From NCBI RefSeq assembly GCF_003363435.1, contig NZ_QRCT01000009.1, positions 85,649 to 149,648 on the forward strand: DNA of 64,000 bases. Reading direction: 5' to 3'. Numbering within the stretch: position 1 is the first letter of the stretch; each line of letters starts with the position of its first letter. This stretch comes from Anaerosacchariphilus polymeriproducens. GTDB lineage: Bacteria; Bacillota; Clostridia; Lachnospirales; Lachnospiraceae. Positions 1-7,836 of the stretch are shown here, piece by piece. Under the pieces are notes generated by a model, which was not told where the DNA came from, made no database searches, and saw nothing but the letters and a program-made list of their open reading frames with translations. The position numbers and the translations under genes are program-made.

Positions 1-392
1 TTCAAAGGTTAGAAGATTTTATGGATAATAGGGTTACTACAAGTGAATCATTAAATAAAAATTCCATTGAATCTACGTTATCAAATATTGTTACTGATAA
101 TATCAAAGAATATTTTCCGGATTATACGATAGAAGCGATAGAGAATTTCTTTTATAATATGAAAGAAGTTTTTCCAAAACTATATAATAAAGATACCTTA
201 TTACATGCTCCTGTATGGGAGATGTGTTGGGATAGAATTATTACAAAAGATGGTGTATCTACAGAAATTCCTAATCTTTATGTAGTAGGTGATATTACAG
301 GTAGTGCCAGAGGAATTATACAGGCGGCAACATTAGGTGAAATGGCAGCAGAAAAATTGTTAGCAGATAAATATAATACTGCTGTTGGATAA
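1..392 (+). CDS. FAD-dependent oxidoreductase, C-terminal part (partial)
   Basis: The reading frame is open from base 3 with no stop before the ATG at 21, so this is the 3' end of a gene that begins outside the window. The visible part ends with NLYVVGDITGSARGIIQAAT, the typical last FAD-binding strand and helix (VGD followed by a glycine-rich turn) of NAD(P)/FAD-dependent oxidoreductases of the phytoene desaturase or protoporphyrinogen oxidase type. The substrate cannot be told from this part. It lies 27 bases before the HD-domain gene and probably shares its transcript. The fold is fairly sure, the exact family is not. Confidence 0.6.
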   Translation, partial: QRLEDFMDNRVTTSESLNKNSIESTLSNIVTDNIKEYFPDYTIEAIENFFYNMKEVFPKLYNKDTLLHAPVWEMCWDRIITKDGVSTEIPNLYVVGDITGSARGIIQAATLGEMAAEKLLADKYNTAVG

Positions 393-419
393 AAGGTAAG
401 AAGTTAGGAGTGCATTTGA

Positions 420-1118
420 ATGAAAAAAGAGCAGTATAATAAAATCATAGGATTTTTGGAAGAAAAATTATCAGATTCCCCACATGATTTGGATCATGTA
501 TATAGAGTTTTAAATTTAAGCAAAAAGCTAAAAAAAATGATATCAGAATCAAATAATCAAATAGCTATTGATGAAGAAGTTTTATATACAGCAGTATTAT
601 TGCACGATATAGCCAGAGTCGATGAAGATAATGATGAAACAGGTTTAACGGATCATGCTCAAAAGGGAGCTATTGATGCAAGGGTTTTTTTGGAATCTAT
701 AAAAATAGATAAAAATATAATAGATAGGATCGTTTCTTGCATAAAGACTCATAGATATAGAAAAGGTGCATCAGCGGAAAGCATAGAAGCTGAAATTCTA
801 TATGATGCTGATAAACTTGACGCAATAGGCGCAATTGGAGTAGCAAGATCGTTTGGATGGATAGGAAAGCATAATGCAAAAATCTATTTTGTTCCAGATT
901 CAATAGAAGAATATTTGAAAGAAAATATGAATGGAGATTCTAAAGGTATTATAAAAGACAAGTCAAAGCATAGTGTTCAAATAGAATTTGAAGTAAAATT
1001 AAAAGAAATGCAAAAAAATTTATATACAAAGGAAGCTAAAATGATAGCTGAGAAAAGATTAAGGTTTTTTGAGGAGTTTTTAATAAAATTACATAATGAA
1101 GTGATAGGAATTGAATAA
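420..1118 (+). CDS. HD-domain phosphohydrolase (YpgQ-like)
   Basis: A 232-residue soluble protein with the metal-binding pattern of HD phosphohydrolases: H in HDLDHVYRV near residue 22, HD in VLLHDIARVDED near residue 64, a further histidine in IKTHRYRKG, and the late aspartate in LYDADKLDAIGAIG. The length and DADKLDAIGA segment fit the YpgQ/YedJ group, which hydrolyses (d)NTPs or related phosphates in vitro; the physiological substrate here is unknown. A Shine-Dalgarno TTAGGAG lies about 10 bases before the ATG. It precedes agrA by about 30 bases on the same strand, so some read-through into the agr genes is possible. Confidence 0.8.
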   Translation: MKKEQYNKIIGFLEEKLSDSPHDLDHVYRVLNLSKKLKKMISESNNQIAIDEEVLYTAVLLHDIARVDEDNDETGLTDHAQKGAIDARVFLESIKIDKNIIDRIVSCIKTHRYRKGASAESIEAEILYDADKLDAIGAIGVARSFGWIGKHNAKIYFVPDSIEEYLKENMNGDSKGIIKDKSKHSVQIEFEVKLKEMQKNLYTKEAKMIAEKRLRFFEEFLIKLHNEVIGIE

Positions 1119-1150
1119 GATATCGTTCACTTGAATAAAGGAGGATATTG

Positions 1151-1894
1151 ATGTTTACAATTGCAATTTGTGATGATAATAATAGAGATTCGACAAAAAT
1201 TGAATCAATTGTCAAAAATTATATGGATACCAAATTAATACCTTATCAAGTAAACATTTTTAAATCAGGGGAGGAATTACTGGAATCTAAGGCTAAACCT
1301 GATTTATTATTTTTGGATATTGCTATGGATGGTATAAACGGAATTCAGGCTGGAAAAAAGATGAGAGAAATACATAGGACGATTAAAATAATTTACACAA
1401 CCAGTTTTCAGCAATATTGTAAACAAGCAGTGAATAATGTTCATGCATTTGCATATTTAGAAAAACCTGTAAAAGAAGATAAGGCAGAACAGCAGCTTGA
1501 AGATATCATGAGATGTATTCAAGAAGAAAAAGACAAAATTAAAATCGTGAAATTTGATATTGTAGAGATTACACAAGAGGGGAAATTAGATAATAAAATT
1601 CAGAGTTTTGATATAAAAGATATATATTATTTTGAATACTTTAATAGGAAAATTAAATTAAAATTAGAAAATAAAGAATATTTTTTTATTGATAAAATGA
1701 AGGAATTAGCAGTTAAAATGAAAAAATACAATTTTGCAATCTGTCACCAATGTTTCTTAGTAAACTTAAGACATATTAAAAAGATAAAAGGTTATGAAGT
1801 ATTTCTTGCTAATAATGAAACACTTCCTGTTTCACAGAAAAAATCAGCAGAGTTCAGAAAACAACTAAATAATTTTATACAGAGAAGTATATAG
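1151..1894 (+). CDS. agrA: LytTR response regulator, AgrA-like
   Basis: Cytoplasmic response regulator of an accessory-gene-regulator quorum-sensing system. Residues 1-120 form the receiver domain (acidic pair in ICDDNN, phosphate-accepting aspartate in LLFLDIAMDG near residue 54, switch lysine in YLEKPVKE). Residues about 130-245 form a LytTR DNA-binding domain (YYFEYFNRKIKLKL, FAICHQCFLVNLRHIKKI). I place the start at ATG 1151, eight bases after AAAGGAGG; a TTG three bases upstream is in frame but worse spaced. The sensor kinase gene begins 8 bases after the stop. Its target promoters are not identifiable here; LytTR sites are short direct repeats that I could not assign. Confidence 0.88.
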   Translation: MFTIAICDDNNRDSTKIESIVKNYMDTKLIPYQVNIFKSGEELLESKAKPDLLFLDIAMDGINGIQAGKKMREIHRTIKIIYTTSFQQYCKQAVNNVHAFAYLEKPVKEDKAEQQLEDIMRCIQEEKDKIKIVKFDIVEITQEGKLDNKIQSFDIKDIYYFEYFNRKIKLKLENKEYFFIDKMKELAVKMKKYNFAICHQCFLVNLRHIKKIKGYEVFLANNETLPVSQKKSAEFRKQLNNFIQRSI

Positions 1895-1902
1895 GTGAAG
1901 GA

Positions 1903-3213
1903 ATGGATGATTATATTATTTTTATTTTGGGTACTTTTATTTCTTGTTTTATTAATAGTGTTATACTATTTCAATTTATTGAAGATAGAAATGAAAGGGT
2001 CTATGATAATCATTTCTTTTACTATTTAATAAAAATTGCGATTTGCCTTTTCCTTTCATGTATCAATATAATTGAAAAGCCAATTATAAACATTTTAAGT
2101 TGGATTATAATATTTAGTATGGTAAACATCATATTATATGATAATAAAAATAATAAGAAGATATACCAGATTTTAGAAATCCCAGTTTTAATTTTAATAT
2201 TATCAGTTTGTGAAACAGTTGGAGTAGTTATTTTGGATTTCATATTTTGGAAGTTTGAGGTACATAATATTAGACTAATTATAATTGATAGTATGGAAAT
2301 CACATTTTCAAAGTTAATTGTGTTAATTTTTTACTATTTAGTTATTTCAAAACTATGTCGGAAGGATTCGAAAGGAAAGATTACAAGAACACAATTTTGG
2401 GTCGAAGTTGTTATAATTTTTTTCAGTATTGCTAACTTGACAGTGATTACCTCAGTTATATCCAAAGTTACAAGTAAAACAGAACATATACTATTATTGG
2501 TGAATATGTGGTTTATTTTATTTGCCGATTTATATTTCCTTTATTTTGCAAGGTTTGCGGACAAGTATAATCAGTTAAAAGTAAAATTAAGGCTATTAGA
2601 GCAGCAGTCCTTACTGCAATATGAATATTATGCAGAACAAGAAGAAAAGTATAATGAATCTGTTAAAATATTACACGACGTCAATAATCATTTGAAAATG
2701 ATAGAAAATATGTATCGAACCAAGGAAGACGAAATTGCAATCGCTTATACAAAGGAGATCAGTCAAATGCTGATACCGTTAGCTTTGGAAGAATACACAA
2801 ATAATCCGATATTAAATGTTTTATTGAATGATAAAAAGAAAATAGCGAATTATCATGATATTAAATTTTATTTAGAGATAGGTTATGTTGATCTTAATTT
2901 TATGGAGCCGATTGAAATAACCACAATATTTGGTAATTTGTTGGATAATGCAATAGAAGCATGCGATATGGTACCAAATAATAAATATATTATAATGAAA
3001 CTGGATAAATATTATGATTTTATAGTGATTAATATCAATAATAGTGCAATACCAATAGAAAAATGGCATTTAGGGAAACCAATATCATCGAAGGGTAAAA
3101 ACCATGGGATAGGTTTGTTGAACGTAGAAAATACAATTAAAAAATACAATGGAAGTATGCTTTTAGAGGAGGGAAATAAAGAGTTTAGTTGTAAAATAAT
3201 ATTTAATCAATGA
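1903..3213 (+). CDS. agrC: GHKL sensor histidine kinase, AgrC-like
   Basis: Membrane receptor kinase for a cyclic peptide signal. The first roughly 210 residues are very hydrophobic and hold about six membrane segments, as in AgrC. The cytoplasmic part has the phospho-accepting histidine in ILHDVNNHLKMIENM, then a GHKL ATP-binding domain with the N box GNLLDNAIEAC and the G box GKNHGIGLLNV. The length of 436 residues is usual for AgrC. It follows agrA by 8 bases, and the 8-base gap with a GGTGAAGG ribosome site suggests coupled translation. Known family behaviour: binding of the agrD-derived peptide triggers phosphorylation of AgrA. The order agrA-agrC before agrD is the reverse of the staphylococcal order. 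Confidence 0.88.
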   Translation: MDDYIIFILGTFISCFINSVILFQFIEDRNERVYDNHFFYYLIKIAICLFLSCINIIEKPIINILSWIIIFSMVNIILYDNKNNKKIYQILEIPVLILILSVCETVGVVILDFIFWKFEVHNIRLIIIDSMEITFSKLIVLIFYYLVISKLCRKDSKGKITRTQFWVEVVIIFFSIANLTVITSVISKVTSKTEHILLLVNMWFILFADLYFLYFARFADKYNQLKVKLRLLEQQSLLQYEYYAEQEEKYNESVKILHDVNNHLKMIENMYRTKEDEIAIAYTKEISQMLIPLALEEYTNNPILNVLLNDKKKIANYHDIKFYLEIGYVDLNFMEPIEITTIFGNLLDNAIEACDMVPNNKYIIMKLDKYYDFIVININNSAIPIEKWHLGKPISSKGKNHGIGLLNVENTIKKYNGSMLLEEGNKEFSCKIIFNQ

Positions 3214-3214
3214 G

Positions 3215-3250
3215 GAGATAGGAGCTAAGATTGAGATTGGCTCCTATCTC
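3215..3250 (+). terminator. Hairpin after agrC
   Basis: Perfect 11-base stem GAGATAGGAGC (3215-3225) and GCTCCTATCTC (3240-3250) with a 14-base loop, starting directly behind the agrC stop. There is no strong T run after it, so it may be an imperfect terminator or an attenuator that lowers read-through from agrAC into agrD. Confidence 0.5.
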
Positions 3251-3370
3251 TGTAAGTTATACATAAAAACTGTAAATTATGTTGCTTATATTGAAAATAA
3301 AATAATGGAGTGTCAAAATACAAATACGATGGAAAGTACAATAAATGGAATCAGAAAGGAGGCAAATAAA

Positions 3371-3517
3371 ATGAGAATTGAGTTAAAAAAATTATTATTA
3401 ACAATCATGTCTAAAGCGATATTAAAATCAGCGGTAAAGGAAGCCAATTCCTCATGTTTCTTTATTGGTTACCAGCCTATAATACCTAAAGATGTAAAGA
3501 AATTGAGAAAATTTTAA
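3371..3517 (+). CDS. agrD: Cyclic lactone autoinducer peptide precursor, AgrD-like
   Basis: A 48-residue propeptide. I start it at ATG 3371, behind AAAGGAGGCAAATAAA; the longer open frame from 3305 has no ribosome site. It has the three AgrD parts: an amphipathic leader (MRIELKKLLLTIMSKAILKS), a core NSSCFFIGYQP with a single cysteine, and a charged tail with proline (IIPKDVKKLRKF). By comparison with clostridial AgrD peptides, AgrB would cut before the Y-Q-P segment and join the cysteine side chain to the new end, giving a five-residue thiolactone ring Cys-Phe-Phe-Ile-Gly with a short exocyclic tail. That ring assignment is inference. AgrA/AgrC lie upstream; AgrB lies 2.1 kb downstream. Confidence 0.82.
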   Translation: MRIELKKLLLTIMSKAILKSAVKEANSSCFFIGYQPIIPKDVKKLRKF

Positions 3518-3566
3518 TTATATAAATAAATACATAAATAGAATAAATAAAGAGAGGAAAATGCTT

Positions 3567-4322
3567 ATGAAACAAAAAGATATTCTAATGCTGCAATCAA
3601 TGCCTGCTGCAAGTGCCAGCTATGGACGTCCGCCCAGCCGTTTTATAAATAGAGAATATTTTACAATTGAGTTCGAATCAGATCCAAACGTTATCAGACG
3701 TGCTGTACCAGAACCTCTTCAACCGGATGGAAGTAATATTGTTTTATATGAATGGATTAAAATGCCCGATTCATCTGGTTTTGGGGATTATGAAGAAAGC
3801 GGTATTGTCATTCCGTGTACATATAATGGAGAACCATGCAATTTTACTGCACAAATGTATTTAAATAATGGTCCGGCTATTCTAGGTGGTCGTGAAATAT
3901 GGGGTTTTCCTAAAAAATGGGGACAGCCTCATCTGAGTGTTGAAGAAACGGAGACACTGACTGGTACATTATATTATAATAACATTTTGGTAGCTATGGG
4001 TACGATGCCATACAAATACAATGCGCTTGATGATATATCAATCGCCAAAACGATTGCTAAAACACAAGTTAATTTAAAACTAATCCCCGATGTTGATGGA
4101 AAGTTAAAAATTGCTCAGTTAGCAGCTTATAATTTAGAAAATATAGATGTCAAAGGTGCTTGGTCTGGACCGGCCAGATTAAGTCTGACACCACATATTA
4201 ATGCTCCTGTAGCCGATTTTCCGGTTTTAAACTGTATTGGAGGAAAACATTTTATTGCGGATTTAACGTTACCATATGGAAGAGTTATGTTTGATTATCT
4301 TAATAATATAGAGGAGGCTTAA
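3567..4322 (+). CDS. adc: Acetoacetate decarboxylase
   Basis: Converts acetoacetate to acetone and CO2. The roughly 250-residue length and the pattern NREYFTIEF, AVPEPLQPDG, YESGIVIPCTYNGE, NGPAILGGREIWGFPKKWG and YKYNALD follow clostridial Adc closely. The first lysine of GFPKKWG corresponds to the Schiff-base lysine (Lys115 in Clostridium acetobutylicum). ATG 3567 is nine bases behind GAGAGG; an in-frame ATG at 3561 is possible but too close. The CoA-transferase genes follow within 5 bases, giving the acetone pathway order adc-ctfA-ctfB, in one orientation, unlike C. acetobutylicum where adc is convergent to ctfAB. Confidence 0.92.
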   Translation: MKQKDILMLQSMPAASASYGRPPSRFINREYFTIEFESDPNVIRRAVPEPLQPDGSNIVLYEWIKMPDSSGFGDYEESGIVIPCTYNGEPCNFTAQMYLNNGPAILGGREIWGFPKKWGQPHLSVEETETLTGTLYYNNILVAMGTMPYKYNALDDISIAKTIAKTQVNLKLIPDVDGKLKIAQLAAYNLENIDVKGAWSGPARLSLTPHINAPVADFPVLNCIGGKHFIADLTLPYGRVMFDYLNNIEEA

Positions 4323-4326
4323 GCGT

Positions 4327-4983
4327 ATGAAAAATAAATTAACATCAGCGATAGAAGCAGTTAGTAAGGTGAAAGACGGAGATACACTGATGATTGGTGG
4401 TTTTTTAACTGGAGGCCATCCGGAAAATCTGGTCAAGGCCCTTGTCGATACAAATTCTGCAGGAGGTCTGACAGTTATTTCAAATGATACAGGTACAAAG
4501 GAATTATCGATTTATCAACTTGTGAAGAGTGGTAGAGTGAAACGAATTTTTGCATCTTATATTGGTTCCAATCCGGAAACGGGAAGACTTCTTATGACCG
4601 GAGAAGCTAAGGTCCAGCTTTTTCCACAAGGTACACTTGCAGAAAAGATACGTGCAGGAGGAGCTGGTCTTGGAGGAGTTTTAACGCCTGTAGGTGTGGG
4701 GACAGTTGTAGAAGAGGGAAAGAAAAAAATCGAAATTGACGAGAAAGAATATTTACTTGAAATGCCTCTTAGATCAAATGTAGCCTTAATAAAAGCAAAT
4801 AAAGCGGATGAGGTAGGTAATCTTATCATAAACGGCTCTTCGCGTAACTTTAATATCGTTATGGCAACAGCTGCAGATTATGTCATTGCAGAAGTAGATG
4901 AATATGTGAAAGAAGGGGAAATTGACCCAAATCATGTTAATGTTCCAGGAATATTTGTGGATGCAATTGTAAAGGTGGGATAA
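4327..4983 (+). CDS. ctfA: Acetoacetyl-CoA:acetate/butyrate CoA-transferase, subunit A
   Basis: A 218-residue alpha subunit of a class I CoA-transferase, the same length as CtfA of C. acetobutylicum. Visible motifs are DTLMIGGFLTGGHPENLV near the N-terminus (the alpha-subunit GGF glycine signature) and the central GGAGLGGVLTPVGVGT, followed by LLEMPLRSNVALIKA. With subunit B it would move CoA from acetoacetyl-CoA to acetate or butyrate, supplying acetoacetate to the preceding decarboxylase. The start is behind GGAGGCTTAAGCGT and the stop is 2 bases before ctfB. It could equally be called AtoD; the neighbouring adc favours the acetone-forming role. Confidence 0.9.
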   Translation: MKNKLTSAIEAVSKVKDGDTLMIGGFLTGGHPENLVKALVDTNSAGGLTVISNDTGTKELSIYQLVKSGRVKRIFASYIGSNPETGRLLMTGEAKVQLFPQGTLAEKIRAGGAGLGGVLTPVGVGTVVEEGKKKIEIDEKEYLLEMPLRSNVALIKANKADEVGNLIINGSSRNFNIVMATAADYVIAEVDEYVKEGEIDPNHVNVPGIFVDAIVKVG

Positions 4984-4985
4984 TA

Positions 4986-5642
4986 ATGAATAATAGAGAA
5001 TTTATTGCAAAAAGAATAGCAAAAGAACTTAAAGATGGAGATGTTGTAAATCTTGGTATTGGTATGCCTACAATGGTTGCAAATTATATACCGGAAAATG
5101 TTAATGTAATATTGCAGGCAGAGGACGGAATCCTTGGTGTCGGTCCAAAAGCAGAACCGGGAGAAGAACTAAGTGATTGTATTGATGCAGGAGGTAACTA
5201 CATAACAACAGTGAAAGGTGCTAGTTTTTTTGATAGTTCGTTATCGTTTTGCATTATACGGGGGGGACATGTGGATATCACGGTACTAGGCTCTTTGGAG
5301 GTTGATCAGGAGGGAAATGTGGCGAGCTGGATGATTCCCGGAAAAAAGGTTCCGGGCATGGGTGGAGCCATGGATCTTGTCGTTGGAGCTAAGAAGGTCA
5401 TTATAGCAATGGAACATGTAGGCAAAAATGGATCACCTAAAATATTAAAAAAATGTAAGCTTCCATTAACAGCTGTAAATGTGGCAAAAACCATTGTAAC
5501 AGATATGGCAGTCTTCGATGTTGTACAGGATGAGGGGTTGGTACTGAAGGAAATTGCTCCGGGACTTTCCGTAGAAGACGTTCAAAATTCAACAGAAGCA
5601 CATTTTACGGTTTCTCCGGAATTAAAGGTAATTCAGGTTTAG
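4986..5642 (+). CDS. ctfB: Acetoacetyl-CoA:acetate/butyrate CoA-transferase, subunit B
   Basis: A 218-residue beta subunit. It has VVNLGIGMPTMVANYIP near residue 22 and LQAEDGILGVGP, where the glutamate of the E-D-G/E-N-G motif is the residue that forms the acyl-glutamyl-CoA intermediate in this family. The later GGHVDITVLGSLEVDQEGN and GKKVPGMGGAMDLV are also typical. The gene starts 2 bases after ctfA with AAGGTGGGAT as ribosome site, so the two subunits are translationally coupled. AgrB starts only 15 bases downstream, so acetone genes and the signal-peptide processing gene should share a transcript. Confidence 0.9.
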   Translation: MNNREFIAKRIAKELKDGDVVNLGIGMPTMVANYIPENVNVILQAEDGILGVGPKAEPGEELSDCIDAGGNYITTVKGASFFDSSLSFCIIRGGHVDITVLGSLEVDQEGNVASWMIPGKKVPGMGGAMDLVVGAKKVIIAMEHVGKNGSPKILKKCKLPLTAVNVAKTIVTDMAVFDVVQDEGLVLKEIAPGLSVEDVQNSTEAHFTVSPELKVIQV

Positions 5643-5657
5643 GTATAGAACATCAGG

Positions 5658-6224
5658 ATGATAAGGGCTGAAGAATTTTTTATAGAACAACTTATATCTA
5701 ATAAAATCATTTCTGAGAAAGAAGTACAAATACATAAATTTGGAATTGAATGTTTAGTTTTAAAATTAATACATTGCATTTCATATTTAAGTATTGCTAT
5801 TTATTTGAACATGCTGACTGAATTCATTGTAATCGGATTAGTACTGGTACCATTAAGAAGAAATGCCGGAGGATATCATGCAAAAACAAAGATAGGGTGT
5901 TATTTGTTTTCCTGCTGTTATGTTTTAACTATTCTTTTATTATTAAAAACGGTAACGAATCATTTTATATGGTGGGGAGCATTCGCCTTATCAGACATAA
6001 TTATTTTTTTAAGAAGTCCTGTAGATAATAGAAATAAAAGATTAGATAAAACTGAAGTTCAACATTTTAGAAAGAAATCTCAAAAAATTTTAATATTTGT
6101 TAATATTAGTTGCTTTGTATTGATATTGATGCATTTATATTTTATAGGAAGTCTGTTAAGGTGTGGTATTTGTGCTACAGCATTATTAATGATATTTCCG
6201 GAATTAAAAGAAGGCCTTTCATGA
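5658..6224 (+). CDS. agrB: Accessory gene regulator B (peptide processing membrane protease)
   Basis: A 188-residue membrane protein with four to six hydrophobic segments. The catalytic AgrB signature is present: the histidine in RRNAGGYHAKTKIGCYLFSC (residues about 69-88) and the cysteine eight residues on. Known role: the membrane cysteine protease AgrB cuts AgrD and helps form the thiolactone. It is separated from agrD by adc-ctfA-ctfB, and follows ctfB by 15 bases without a visible promoter. Its ribosome site is weak (CATCAGG directly before ATG), which may keep levels low. The last bases run into the bidirectional terminator shared with the gas-vesicle gene on the other strand. Confidence 0.88.
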   Translation: MIRAEEFFIEQLISNKIISEKEVQIHKFGIECLVLKLIHCISYLSIAIYLNMLTEFIVIGLVLVPLRRNAGGYHAKTKIGCYLFSCCYVLTILLLLKTVTNHFIWWGAFALSDIIIFLRSPVDNRNKRLDKTEVQHFRKKSQKILIFVNISCFVLILMHLYFIGSLLRCGICATALLMIFPELKEGLS

Positions 6225-6248
6225 TAAATATTCTATCATGAAAGGCCT
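6212..6248. terminator. Bidirectional terminator between agrB and gvpA
   Basis: Perfect 15-base stem (6212-6226 and 6234-6248) with a 7-base loop. The left arm overlaps the end of agrB and the right arm lies 9 bases from the gvpA stop on the minus strand. It would end both converging transcripts. Confidence 0.75.
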
Positions 6249-6257
6249 ATATTAGCA

Positions 6258-6473
6258 CTATGCTATTTTTTTAGGTTTCTCTTTTGCGAGTAATCCAACA
6301 GCATCTGCATAACATAACCAAGTTTCTACGCTTGCTATAACGATTCTTGCTTCTACTGCCAAGAGGTCAATTCCAACTAATGAAACTCTAACCCAAAGGT
6401 CAACAATAATACCTTTGTCAAGGATTCTATCAATAACTTCTGCTAAACTTGAAGATTCAATTGAATGTTTCAT
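6258..6473 (-). CDS. gvpA: Gas vesicle structural protein GvpA, copy 1
   Basis: Major shell protein of gas vesicles, 71 residues, matching the family in order: [20 protein letters not shown] (helix 1 and strand 1), [20 protein letters not shown] (the beta turn, strand 2 and helix 2), then [10 protein letters not shown]. GvpA polymerises into the ribbed, gas-permeable, water-excluding wall. I start at ATG 6473 behind AAAGGAGGCTTATAT; an open frame six codons longer starts inside that ribosome site. A cysteine stands in [10 protein letters not shown] where most GvpA proteins have arginine or lysine. The tail AKEKPKKIA differs from the other two copies. It lies about 65 bases downstream of copy 2 on the same strand. 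Confidence 0.95.
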   Translation of the reverse strand: MKHSIESSSLAEVIDRILDKGIIVDLWVRVSLVGIDLLAVEARIVIASVETWLCYADAVGLLAKEKPKKIA

Positions 6474-6539
6474 ATATAAGCCTCCTTTCAAAGATGATTA
6501 TAAAACAATATATGAGTTCAAAATAATAATGTAACAATA

Positions 6540-6764
6540 TTATGCTAATTCCATAGTTTTAGGATGATGTTCTTTTTTAAGTAATCCAACAGCATCTGCA
6601 TAACATAACCAAGTTTCTACGCTTGCTATAACGATTCTAGCTTCTACTGATAAGAGGTCGATTCCAACAAGAGAAACTTTAACCCAAAGGTCAACAATAA
6701 TACCTTTGTCAAGGATCCTATCAATAACTTCTGCTAAGCTTGACGATTCAATTGAATGTTTCAT
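6540..6764 (-). CDS. gvpA: Gas vesicle structural protein GvpA, copy 2
   Basis: A second GvpA, 74 residues, almost identical to copy 1 through residue 61 (differences include VK for VR and SVEAR for AVEAR) but ending [12 protein letters not shown]. The ribosome site is AAGGGGG before the ATG at 6764. It is the first gene of a two-gene leftward unit and faces copy 3 across a 198-base divergent promoter region. Near-identical copies may serve gene dosage for a protein needed in thousands of copies per vesicle, or the different tails may give slightly different ribs. Confidence 0.95.
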   Translation of the reverse strand: MKHSIESSSLAEVIDRILDKGIIVDLWVKVSLVGIDLLSVEARIVIASVETWLCYADAVGLLKKEHHPKTMELA

Positions 6765-6962
6765 AATGAAACCCCCTTAATAATTAACTTGTTTCTAATA
6801 ATAATATATGAAAAAGTGAGAATAGTGTTACATTCTATGAATTGAAACTGCAATTTGTAGTAAGACATTTTTATAAGATACTTTTTTATCAAAATAAATT
6901 AGGAAGAAACTTTTGTTAATACACGAATATAATGTAAAGAAATAGTTGATGGAGGCATATAC

Positions 6963-7187
6963 ATGAAACATTCAATTGAAGCTTCAAGCTTAGCAGAAGT
7001 AATTGATAGGATCCTTGACAAAGGTATCGTTGTTGACCTTTGGCTTAGAGTTTCACTCGTTGGAATCGACTTATTAGCGATAGAAGCTAGAATTGTTATT
7101 GCCAGCGTAGAAACTTGGTTATGTTATGCAGATGCTGTTGGATTACTTCAAAAAGAACATCATCCTAGGGCACTGGAAGTAAAATAA
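6963..7187 (+). CDS. gvpA: Gas vesicle structural protein GvpA, copy 3
   Basis: Third GvpA, 74 residues, first gene of the rightward gas-vesicle operon. It has the same core as the others with small changes ([22 protein letters not shown]) and the tail [12 protein letters not shown], closest to copy 2. The start is behind GATGGAGGCATATAC. A TATAAT hexamer at 6928-6933 is about 30 bases upstream of the start and could be the minus-10 box, but I see no convincing minus-35 partner, so the promoter may be of an alternative sigma factor or need an activator. A large inverted repeat lies 30 bases after the stop. Confidence 0.95.
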   Translation: MKHSIEASSLAEVIDRILDKGIVVDLWLRVSLVGIDLLAIEARIVIASVETWLCYADAVGLLQKEHHPRALEVK

Positions 7188-7216
7188 TATTAAACTCCAA
7201 AATACGACAGAATTGG

Positions 7217-7291
7217 ATACTGCGCACGGTCAATCGAAACATACTAATAAATTGTAGTAATAAACATAAAAATGTAGTCCGTGTGCAGTAT
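7217..7291 (+). repeat. Long inverted repeat downstream of gvpA3
   Basis: ATACTGCGCACGG at 7217-7229 pairs with CCGTGTGCAGTAT at 7279-7291 (12 of 13 pairs plus one G-U), with a 49-base loop. It has no T run, so it is unlikely to be a plain terminator. It lies between the shell gene and the rest of the operon, where an RNA hairpin could protect gvpA mRNA or reduce read-through. Confidence 0.6.
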
Positions 7292-7364
7292 AAGATATAG
7301 GATAAATTGTAACATTTAGTAATCGATTATGAATATAAATATAATTTTATAGAGGAGGTTAAAA

Positions 7365-7736
7365 ATGTCACAGCGAATTCCTTCCAAGTGGTCGTATATT
7401 GTTAAATATATGGGAGGACACCCCAATATTACAGAAGAATGTGATGCGATATTAAGATTTACTCGGAAGAGAATTGAAATAGAGAGTCTATATAAAGGAA
7501 AAATAGCGTTAGATTACAAGGATTGTAGAATTGAGATACAATCCGGTTTTGAGCGAAGACGAATAGTACTCATATATGATCAGTCATCGGATACAGAAGG
7601 TAGAATTTTTATGCAGATAAAAAAGAAAAGTGAAGAAAACGTAGTCGGAATATTTCAAATTTATCAAAAATTATCTTTAGGTTCAGATGATGATATTCCT
7701 AAAGAAAGTAATAAATTATTCAAATTATTTAAATAA
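7365..7736 (+). CDS. Uncharacterised gas-vesicle-cluster protein, PH/GRAM-like
   Basis: A 123-residue soluble protein that I do not recognise as a named Gvp. The predicted pattern is beta-rich (KRIEIESLYKGKIALDYKDC, then ERRRIVLIYDQSS, then GRIFMQIKKKSEENVVGIFQ), reminiscent of small bacterial PH or GRAM domains; two other proteins of this cluster show clearer GRAM domains. No signal peptide or membrane segment. The start is behind GAGGAGGTTAAAA, and gvpN follows after 100 bases. The position between gvpA and gvpN suggests an accessory or assembly role. The fold assignment is inference from sequence texture only. Confidence 0.55.
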   Translation: MSQRIPSKWSYIVKYMGGHPNITEECDAILRFTRKRIEIESLYKGKIALDYKDCRIEIQSGFERRRIVLIYDQSSDTEGRIFMQIKKKSEENVVGIFQIYQKLSLGSDDDIPKESNKLFKLFK

Positions 7737-7836
7737 AAATTAGTTGAATTATCTTTTACTATATAATATTTTCGATTTTATTTGATACATACAATAGATG
7801 GAATGTGAAATTTGAAAATAGGGAGGTTGAAAATGC

